Assembly (NCBI GenBank): GCA_000181795.3
Contig: CM012954.1
Span: 14,579,988 to 14,641,247, forward strand
Origin: Trichinella spiralis
Taxonomy: Eukaryota > Nematoda > Enoplea > Trichinellida > Trichinellidae
Reading direction: 5' to 3'
DNA length: 61,260 nucleotides
This document shows positions 51,901 to 61,260 of the stretch, piece by piece; position 1 is the first letter of the stretch, and every line of letters begins with the position of its first letter. Position numbers and translations under genes: made by a program. The notes below the pieces were generated by a model. The model did no database searches, was not told where the DNA came from, and saw nothing but the letters and a program-made list of their open reading frames with translations.

Positions 51901-52171
51901 GTTTTATTCCTCCAAATTCCATTCTCACTAACATCGAATTTCTTTGACTTCAACATTTCGCAAAAAATGGCCAAAAGTATGTTGTCGAATTTTGAATTTT
52001 ATTGAGTAGTGTTGTTGAGTTCAAATGATAAATAAAAGTGTTCTTGTTGTTGTTCAAAAATGAGAAATTGTAAAACGGCATCCTCTTTCAAATTCTCATT
52101 TTTTATAATATTCTGGTCGATTTCTTCTTTCAATATCGGTACAATCGTCTCAGACGTTGCACATCGTGTTT
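48984..52171. repeat. Gene-free region of diverged long repeats, left part
   Basis: No protein gene supported. Segments here recur, strongly diverged, to the right of the satellite array. For example, a block with GAAATGGACATAGAACAT at 51,069 recurs at 56,967, and AAAGTTGGCACATTG at 50,836 recurs at 56,737. The region therefore belongs to an old tandem or segmental duplication that the 515 bp array splits. It includes the exon-like element at 49,963-50,083. Confidence 0.6.
49963..50083 (+). ncRNA. Exon-like element with 38-nt intron-like spacer, copy 1
   Basis: An AG-bounded 83 nt segment ends in GTAAGT at 50046. A spacer of exactly 38 nt follows, containing TACTAAC and ending TTTGTAG at 50083. 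The same layout recurs at 56,399-56,516. All three plus-strand frames of the 83 nt segment contain stops, so if transcribed it would be non-coding or UTR. Whether it is spliced is inference. Confidence 0.35.
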
Positions 52172-55100
52172 CCAAAACTACTATCTATTCAATTCATGAA
52201 ATGAAAAGCGAATTTGAGTAATTTCCAAATAAATGATTTCTGCTGCACATCTTCAAAGTGCTAGATGCTAATTTTTTCACTTTTCGTTTTTTATTGAAAA
52301 AAACTACCTGGACGTTATAGTCTTGTACATCATCAAATAAGTTTTATAAATAATTCTGATTTCGAAATTCTCACTTTTTATGTTGCTCTGCAGGGATATT
52401 TATTTAATAGCCCTGCAATCGTCTTGCTCGTTGAATGCCCGGTTTTGCTGTGCTTTAGCACTGCGCGGGGCTTTATATGGCATTGCACTTATTAATTAAC
52501 GTAACGTGGTTGCGTTATGAATAGCTGAGCGCTTGTTCGCTTGATTAACGTGGCTAGCACGGGCCTTGGCAAAGCGTTGAAAGCGCACTGCATTGCTATG
52601 AATTGTACGCTAAATGTTTTGAGCGTGTTGTGGTGAATATTGAGAAGCACACCTAAGATGAAGCAGTTGAGAGGCATAGATTCTCTTGTAACTACAATCT
52701 GTTCTTTTCGTGAAATGAAAAGGGCATTTCAATAATTTCCCAATAAATGATTTGTACTGCATATCTTTGAAGTGCTAGATGTTAATTTTTTCACTTTTCG
52801 TTTTTCAATTGAAAAAAACTACCTGGACGTTATAGTCTTGTACATCATCAAATAAGTTCAATAAATAATTCTGATTTCGAAATGCTTGTTTATTATGTTT
52901 CTGTGGAGGGTTTTTTATATAATAGCCTTACAATCGTCTTGCTCGTTGAATGCCCGGTTTTGCTGTGCTTTAGCACTGCGCGGGGCTTTATATGGCATTG
53001 CACTTATTAATTAACGTGGAGTGGTTGCGTTATGAATAGCTGAGCGCTTGTTCGCTTGATTAACGTGGCTAGCACGGGCCTTGGCAAAGCGTTGAAAGCG
53101 CACTGCAGTGCTATGAATTGTACGCTTAATGTTTTGAGCGTGTTGTGGTGAATATTCAGAAGCACACATAAGATGAAGCAGTTGAGAGGCTTAGATTCTC
53201 TTGCAACTACAATCTGTTCTTTTCGTGAAATGAAAAGGGCATTTCAATAATTTCCCAATAAAAAATTTGTGCTGCATATCTTTGAAGTGCTAGATGTTAA
53301 TTTTTTCACTTTTCGTTTTTTAATTTAAAAAAACTACCTGGACGTTATAGTCTTGTACATCATCAAATAAGTTTTATAAATAATTCTGATTTCGAAATTC
53401 TCACTTTTTATGTTGCTCTGCAGGGATATTTATTTAATAGCCCTGCAATCGTCTTGGTCGTTGAATGCCGGGTTTCGCTGTGCTTTAGCACTGCGCGGGG
53501 CTTTATATGGCATTGCACTTATTAATTAACGTGGCGTGGTTGCGTTATGAATAGCTGAGCGCTTGTTCGCATGATTAACGTGGCTAGCACGGGCCTTGGC
53601 AAAGCGTTTAAAGCGCACTGCATTGCTATGAATTGTACGCTTAATGTTTTGAGCGTGTGGTGGTGAATATTCAGAAGCACACATAAGATGAAGCAGTTGA
53701 GAGGCATAGATTCTCTTGCAACTACAATCTGTTCTATTCGTGAAATGAAAAGGGCATTTCAATAATTTCCCAATAGATGATTTGTGCTGCATATCCTTGA
53801 AGTGCTAGATGTTAATTTTTTCACTTTTCGTTTTTTATTGAAAAAAACTACCTGGACGTTGTAGTCTTGTACATCATCTAATAAGTTTTATAAATAATTC
53901 TGAATTCGAAATTCTCAGTTTTTGTGTTGCTCTGCAGGGATATTTATTTAATAGCCCTGCAATCGTCTTGCTCGTTGAATGCCGGGTTTTGCTGTGCTTT
54001 AGCACTGCGCGGGGCTTTATATGGCATTGAACTTATTAATTAACGTGGCGTGGTTGCGTTATGAATAGCTGAGCGCTTGTTCGCATGATTAACGTGGCTA
54101 GCACGGGCCTTGGCAAAGCGTTTAAAGCGCACTGCATTGCTATGAATTGTACGCTAAATGTTTTGAGCGTGTGGTGGTGAACATTGAGAAGCACACCTAA
54201 GATGAAGCAGTTGAGAGGCATAGATTCTCTTGCAACTACAATCTGTTCTATTCGTGAAATGAAAAGGGCATTTCAATAATTTCCCAATAGATGATTTGTG
54301 CTGCATATCCTTGAAGTGCTAGATGTTAATTTTTTCACTTTTCGTTTTTTATTGAAAAAAACTACCTGGACGTTGTAGTCTTGTACATCATCTAATAAGT
54401 TTTATAAATAATTCTGAATTCGAAATTCTCAGTTTTTGTGTTGCTCTGCAGGGATATTTATTTAATAGCCCTGCAATCGTCTTGCTCGTTGAATGCCGGG
54501 TTTTGCTGTGCTTTAGCACTGCGCGGGGCTTTATATCGCATTGCACGTATTAATTAACGTGGCGTGGTTGCATTATGAATAGCGGAGCGCTTGTTCGCTT
54601 GATTAACGTGGCTAGCACGGGCCTGGGCAAGGCGTTGAAAGCGCACTGCAGTGCTATGAATTGTACGCTTAATGTTTTGAGCGTGTTGTGGTGAATATTC
54701 AGAAGCACACATAAGATGAAGCTGTTGAGAGGCTTAGATTCTCTTGCAACTACAATCTGTTCTATTCATGAAATGAAAAGGGCATTTCAATAATTTCCCA
54801 ATAAATGATTTGTGCTGCATATCATTGAAGTGCTAGATGTTAATTTTTTCAGTTTTCGTCTTTTTATTCAAAAAATTACTGCCTTGACGTAATAGTCTTG
54901 TACATCATCAAATATGTTCGATAAATAATTCTGATTTCGAAATTCTCACTTTTTATGTTGCTCTGGAGGGTATTTTATATAATAACCCTACAATCGTCTT
55001 GGTCGTTGAAATCCGTGTTTTGATATTCTTTAGCGTTGCGCGGGCCTTTATATTCATTGCACGTTATAATTAATGAGGCATGGTTGCGTTATCGATAGCG

Positions 55101-55708
55101 GAGCGCTTGTTCGCTTGATTAACGTGGCTAGCACGGGCCTGAACATAGCGTTGAAGGCGCAATGCAGTGCTATGAATTGTACGCTTAATGTTTTGTGCGG
55201 GTTGTGGTGAATATTCAGGAACACACATAAAATGAAGCTGTTGAGAGGCATAGATTCTCTTGTAACTACAATCTGTTCAATTCATGAAATGAAAAGTTCA
55301 TTTCAATAATTTCCAAATAAATGATTTGCGCTGCATATCTTTGAAGTGCTAGATGTTAATTTTTTCAGCTTTCGTTTTTTTATTCAAAAAATTACTGCCT
55401 TTACGTAATAGTCCTGTACATGATCAAATAAGTTTTATAAATAATTCTGATTTCGAAATTCTCACTTTTTATGTTGCTCTGGAGGGTATTTTATATAATA
55501 ACCCTACAATCGTCTTGGTCGTTGAATGCCGGGTTTTGCTGTGCTTTGGCACTGCGCGGGGCTTTATATTCATTGCACGTATTAATTAATGAGGCATGGT
55601 TGCGTTATCAATAGCGGAGCGCTTGTTCGCTTGATTAACGTGGCTAGCACGGGGCTGAACATAGCGTTGAAGGCGCACTGATTTGCTATGAATTGTCCGT
55701 TTAATATT
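52172..55708. repeat. Tandem array of about seven 515 bp units
   Basis: Head-to-tail satellite. The marker ACCTGGACG (or its variant) recurs at 52306, 52821, 53336, 53850, 54364, about 54880 and about 55395. The marker CTGCGCGGG (or variant) recurs at 52461, 52976, 53491, 54005, 54519, 55036 and 55552. Spacing is 514-517 bp. Inner units differ by scattered single bases, while the first unit and last two are more diverged, as expected of an array homogenised by unequal exchange. Each unit has AT-rich flanks and a GC-richer core of about 200 bp with two potential stems. A minus-strand frame of about 61 codons recurs in several units. Confidence 0.95.
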
Positions 55709-58700
55709 TGGACGTTTAATGCTTGGTAGGACGTACCTTGTATTGTTTGTATGGTTATGGTGATATTGTATGTCCACATGGTATTGTTAAGCTAAACGTA
55801 AGATTACCGTAAATAAAGGACGGTAAGAATTTAGTCCCCTGAAGACCAAACTGAATTTCGAACAACTATGCAGAACAAAAAAATCTCACTTCTCACTCTC
55901 CCCCTGGTAATCTCTTACGCCCGTCTAGGGAGGCGCGTCCACCGGGTTGAGAAACTCTGATTTAAAGGAGTGAATCATAGAAGTAGTATTTGCTGAATGG
56001 GTGCTCCATGCAAATTTGTGTACAATCGTAATGTCTTTGCTAGCGTTAATTCGGTTGTGAAAGTTGATGGCGTACTGTTTGAGGCGGGCGTAAAATGGGG
56101 ATTGCTCTGGGATGACCAAAGAAGAATAGCAATCTGAATTGCTGTATTTTCTTTATCACTTCACTTTTTTACCTTAATTAATTTGCTTTCTTAAAATTCA
56201 ACTGTAGGTAGAGGAGAGCGCTGTTGCAACTTAAGTAATCTTATTCCTTTCCGTTAGCCTGTTAATTCGTTAAGCTTTAATGAAGAGATCTTCACCTCAT
56301 AATATTACTAAATTTGAACTGTAATTTATCGATCGCTAAATTATATGACATATTATTAATTATAGTCTATTGAAGGTTTTGTTCAAATTTATTTACAGTC
56401 GTCATAGTAATCTGTGTGGAGAACATCGGTGAAGAAGCGCGATGAAGTCGCCTCTTTAATGTCATCAATAGTTGAAGGGTAAGTTATTTTTAGAATTGTA
56501 CTAACGTTTTTTGCAGGTAACAATAGTTTCGCTGACTAACCTTCAGATCAGTTTCACTGCGTGGATATGTTTTAATTTTTACATATAATCGACTATCCAT
56601 ACTAATTCACACGTCGTTGCGCTATGTAGGCACTTACTTAAAAAACGTTGTTATGCATTAAGACGTAAAAAACGTTAAATTATTTTGTAACGTTTCATTG
56701 AAAGCAACCGCAAACATGTGGAATAAATGGCTTCTAAAGTTGGCACATTGCTTTTATTAATACACAGTGAGTTCGTCAATTTGAAACTTTCTTTAAACAC
56801 AACCAGAATGCCTGAGTTTCCTGAAATGGAACCCCTTTGGTATTTCAATGAAAATATCATTCAGCATTTCATATCTCAAACGGTACTTTTTGCGTTTCAG
56901 CGATCGAAGTTTCCTTCATTTTTAGGTCGTTTTGATTATTTTTGATGGAAGTTGTTTCAAATCGACAGGAAATGGACATAGAACATTCGACATACTAACT
57001 TGATATTAATTTATGTCTTTGTAATCCACCACTGATATCAATTTTCAACGTTATTTTATTTTTACATTGTCCTATCGTATGCTTTGCATATCTTTTATTT
57101 GTTAATAAACTGTCATTTTACGCATTACTATGCTGTTCATCATCTTTATTATTCAATTGACTTTCCAATGCTATTAAAATTATGGTTCTATGAGTGTATT
57201 TTCGCTTCCCAACACTCCTTGAATTCCGCTTATGTAAATTAACTGAAAATGCACTAGTTTGCGAAAACTCTAATTGGAAATGCAGTAAAAGTAAATAAAC
57301 TAACAATTGATCACAACTGAATGTCTCCATGTATGGTATAAGATAAGATAGAAAAGATAAAGTTAATATTGCGCCAGAATCGTATTCTTCTCTCATTATT
57401 TTGTCCAAATCTTATTGGAGAAGTAAATCGAGCAAAGAAATTGCATTTTAAAATTTTGAAATTTTAAGGATGCTGTAGGCAATAAAGAAAAGGCAGGAAC
57501 AAATTCAATTTGAAGCAGATACTTTTCTTCGCTCAATTCTTTAAACAGCTCCGATAAATCTTCACAAAATCTTGTTTTTGCTTATTTATTTATATTTTAT
57601 GTTTCATTTCTCCTACTTCCATTACATTAGATAAACGTACTAAAATTTTGAATAATATGCAATTGAAGAGTTTTTATGAAATCTGAAAAACAAATGGTTT
57701 TCCAGATTGACATTTATGAAAGGAATAAACGCAACATTGCATGAAATTTGCATTCCCATCACTCCATTTTGCCTGAATCTTATTCTAAATGCGCAATTAA
57801 TTTAAGAGTATATGTTAACAAAATTTTAAGTTTTAGGAATACTGTAGAAATAAAAAAATTAGGCAAGAACAAATTCTGTATGTGGAACGGCATTTCTCCG
57901 CTCGATTCTTTAAAAATTTGCGATAAATCTTCAGAAAATAATTTTCTCGCATACTTATTTATTTTGTATGTTTTATTTCTTTTCCTTTTATTGTCACTAA
58001 TTTCTAATTTTTTCGACTTCGCCGTTTTGCGAAAAATGGCCAAAAGTATTTCGTCGAATTTTTCACTTATTTGAATAGTGGATGTTCAAAATGATAAATA
58101 ATCGTGTTATAAAAAATTTCAACGGAAACTGTGAGGTAGTTTTGAAAAAACGGCCTCGAAATTCATCGTGTTGCCCCTAACTTAATGCATGGGAAAGTTG
58201 TCCATCTGCAACTTCGTCGAAACGGAACTAGCATGCGTGATTTTCAGCGAATGTAATATTTTAAACATTTTAGAATGGGATTCAATCAAACTGCACTGTT
58301 TTGCGCATTCTTTTACTTGTTTAGGCAATCCATTTTTCCGTCTTTTTCTTGCTGTTTTTATTAATTCGTTGGAAGGTGCTTCAGAACAAGCTAAAATGGA
58401 AATAAATTTTTTTACTGTTCTCATTTTATATTAATTTATCTTTATTTTATGCTAGAATGAAATGAATTTTCAACATTATTTTCCTTCAACAAGGATTAAT
58501 GCCTGAATGTCATAACGTACGCCTCGTCTGTCTAAAATTGTTAAAAAAACTATCATTTCATTTAATAACATGTAGTTTATCATTTTTATTATACAGTTAG
58601 CTTCTCATTGATACCAAACATGTCCTTCTTTGAATTCTATTTCGCTTTTCAATTGTAGTTATACGCCGCATAAAAAATGTGATTTTAATGTGGACGTTTG

Positions 58701-61260
58701 AGATAACATTAGTATGAAATTGTAATAAAAGTGAATAAATTAAGAATACATCACAACTAACTGTGCCCTTTCAGGGTGTTTTTTCCAATCGTTTGAAATA
58801 TTCACTTAAAGTTCAGAAATAGTAATGGAATATTGCTAGGAAAGGGCACCGAATGAGTTATTGCATTCGTTATAACTGAAAACACTAGTGCCTGAAATAA
58901 ATGCTCATAAATTTTGAATAATATACAGTCGATGATTTTCTTTTGAGAAATGTGACAAAACATTTGGTTTTCAGGTTTGACATTTATGAAAAGAATAAAT
59001 GGAATATTGCATCAATTTTCCATCCTCATCTCTTCATTTTGTCTGGATCTTATTCAAGAAGCGCAATTAATCAAAGAAATTACGTTTACAAAAATTTGAG
59101 GTTTAAGAATGTTGTGGGCGATAAAAAAAATTTCAGGAACAAATTTTATTTGAATGATTTTTCTTCGCTCAAATATTCAAACGCTTTGTAACAAAGTTTC
59201 ACCACTTGGCTTTTTTAGCGTATTTATTTTTTCGCTATATTGTATTGTCCTTCTTTTCCTTCTGAATAATATTATGTTTTACATTTATTTGTTTAGCAAT
59301 ATCACAACAAATACGTAAGAAGCAGTAGTGTGGCGATGTTCGTTGTTGTTTAATTATTTTTCCGTTTGATATATACAATTTTAAAAGGAAATCGTTATAT
59401 CGACCTTCTCGTAAATATCTTGCGCTATTATAGCCTTCGCTGTTTTATGGTGAACGTCGAACAACTTGTTTTTGAAATTTCTTTTATTGATCAGCTAATA
59501 TTCACATTGCTAAATGATAGTATTATTGAGTTTCATTACAGACTGCCGATTTATTTTTAAATAAATGGGCAGCAAAGTTAGCGCATTACTTATCTTAATT
59601 CATCCCGTTGCCCTTCTATAACTTTCTTGAAATGGCACCAGGATGCGTTGTTATTCAGTTTACGTTACATTTCTGACATTTCAGTAAAGTGTGCATTCGT
59701 AATGAGCAGCATGGTCCATGATTTTACACGTTTGATCAATTTCATTTTCCTCATTTTACATTCATGCACTGCAGCAGGTGTTCAAATCAACACTTTAAAA
59801 TAAATTAATCTATATTGTATAATATTACATAAAGGTTGAATACTAACGTATTAGCTTTTCTAATTAGTAAAATGCTCCAGTGTAATGATGTCACCACGCT
59901 ATTACGATTTAAAATGGAATGATTGCACCAAGGGCAATGTGATATTCTTAGCTTTTGGTCTTGAACCTGAGCAATTTTGAAGAATGTCATTGTCATTGTT
60001 ATTTAGTTTATGAGTGTGTTCAGCAACAGTCAAGAAGTGCGTTCAGCACATCAACACGTTTAATTGCAAGTAAGTGATGTTTCATTCCTGATCTACCGTT
60101 CTGCTCTTATATGATTGACACTAAATAACCTGTAATCACAGTTGGTGTCGCGGAATGCTTGTTTTCGTTATTATTATTGTTGTCCATCTGCATTAATACC
60201 TGCAATGTGCCTATATAAATTTAGATGTATTATGTTGAATGATTCTGTGCTCCAGCTGGAAACGGATTCTTATTCTAGCTGTTCGTGGGAGGAATAATTT
60301 CTGAATGCACAGCCAAATAACTGAATAAGTAATTTGTCTTTAATCTATCGAATGAGTTATGTGAATTCATTTGAAGCACTTTTAGCAATACCCAGAAAAC
60401 AGTTTTTATCTAAAAGTATGTCATTTGAAAAACGGCGACGATTAATTAAAATCTTTCCTGTTCAAGTTTTCTATTATTATTAGATGATTACGCTCTTATT
60501 ACATCAAAGTCAATGTGATATGCTAATTGTATTGTACACTTACGCTTGCACAATTGTACAGAATGTGCTTTTTTTGGTCGACTATTCATTATGTTAATGT
60601 GAGGACCATCAGTCAAGCTGCGTTTTCCATTCTACTGTTTAAATCATTTGTGATTCAAAAATAATTTATGCTTCATATTTTATTCACATTCATTCTATGC
60701 TTGGTTTTCAGAGCAAAATTAATAATTTCCAGTTATGAGAATGAAAAATGGAATTCCTTTGGGAAATGTTTTGGAGAATGTATGTAATAAAATTGCATTG
60801 TCCATTACTTAACTAGTTCTTCCTCATTTCTTTTAAGGCTATTTATTATCCGCCTGCATATTTGACAGCAATATAAAATATTACGCATGGTGTGCAGTGT
60901 ATAGAATAACAATTTCAAATTTTCCCAACTATTTGAATATACTAATATACTAATTGAACCCATTATGCCAATACACTGCTCGAACTTGATGAAATGAATG
61001 TTCATACTATTTGCATTGGTGATCACTTCACATGCCTTTAGGCAAAAAGGCTTTCATTATATCAGACGAATTAATAAAGGTACTCTTTTAATTAACGCTG
61101 TTACGCGCTTACTCATCAAAAATTAGGCTGTTTTCTCAAAGACAACTTTACTTACTATCATACTATATTACAGAATGTCGCCTTAGTTGTCAGTCATTTT
61201 GTTTGTCGCCATATCAGAGGGTGCACAAATGTAATCACACTCTAGTGTATTGTCTATAAT
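55709..61260. repeat. Gene-free region of diverged about 1.4 kb modules
   Basis: No protein gene supported. A block resembling AACTTTCTTGAAACGCAACCAGCATGCGT appears at about 50,884, 56,784, 58,213 and 59,623, so the last three lie about 1.43 and 1.41 kb apart. Other shared blocks are ATTTTGAATAATAT near 57,645 and 58,911, and GGCAGGAACAA-like strings near 57,494, 57,860 and 59,133. Copies are so diverged that only islands are visible by eye. Sequence continues past the window edge. Confidence 0.55.
56399..56516 (+). ncRNA. Exon-like element with 38-nt intron-like spacer, copy 2
   Basis: An 80 nt segment after TTTACAG, ending at GTAAGT (56479). A 38 nt spacer follows with TACTAAC and TTTTGCAG (56516). 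The order and spacer length match copy 1 despite many substitutions. A weaker relative lies at 60,007-60,069, with AG before and GTAAGT after but a longer downstream spacer. Confidence 0.35.

Noticed and set aside
52172..55708. Spliced-leader, 5S or snRNA gene in the 515 bp unit
   Set aside because: Tandem arrays of this size can carry such genes. A TTAATTTTTTC string and ACCTGG looked suggestive, but there is no proper Sm site, donor-bearing leader or 5S internal promoter.

Overview
The window is eukaryotic, AT-rich chromosomal DNA, most likely from a nematode. The evidence is compact genes with many 40-80 nt GT...AG introns, a major-sperm-protein-domain gene, an NNMT/PNMT-type methyltransferase of the kind found in worms, a nematode-style globin, and otherwise ordinary animal orthologues. 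Species and clade cannot be fixed by reading alone. Nothing bacterial, viral or CRISPR-like was seen.

Positions 1-48,990 are gene-rich. In order: numb (3' part, +), atlastin (+), QTRT2 (+), a two-exon globin (-), a gene-poor 3 kb with a possible orphan WD-like exon, SAP30BP (-), MOCS3/UBA4 (+), BTBD7 (-), uridine-cytidine kinase (+), a double-domain methyltransferase-like type II membrane protein (-), a DPF/BAF45 chromatin protein (+), amnionless (+), NDUFS3 (+), TAPT1 (-), FUT8 (-), eEF1-gamma (+), an amine N-methyltransferase (+), an MSP-domain protein (-), an unrecognised acidic protein (-), and a candidate 50-residue membrane peptide (-). I worked out exon structures by hand from splice sites, reading-frame phase and similarity to known families, so coordinates are predictions.

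The genes look like independent housekeeping and developmental functions rather than one pathway. They include endocytosis and cell fate (numb, amnionless), ER shape (atlastin), tRNA modification (QTRT2, MOCS3), chromatin and splicing (DPF, SAP30BP), mitochondrial complex I (NDUFS3), Golgi glycosylation (FUT8) and translation (eEF1G). Only spacing suggests local organisation: DPF, amnionless and NDUFS3 are co-oriented with gaps of 199 and 419 bp, and several pairs are tail-to-tail with 200-300 bp between them.

Positions 48,990-61,260 hold no recognisable protein gene. A 3.5 kb array of about seven 515 bp units (52,172-55,708) sits among older, strongly diverged modules of about 1.4 kb. Two of these modules, about 6.4 kb apart, keep an exon-like element followed by a 38-nt intron-like spacer.

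Points deserving a second look: the methyltransferase-like tandem fusion; the 515 bp satellite with its GC-rich core and hairpin; the conserved exon/mini-intron in the diverged modules; three GC-AG introns; frame breaks in the numb PTB exon and the atlastin P-loop; and an in-frame TGA in the unrecognised gene.
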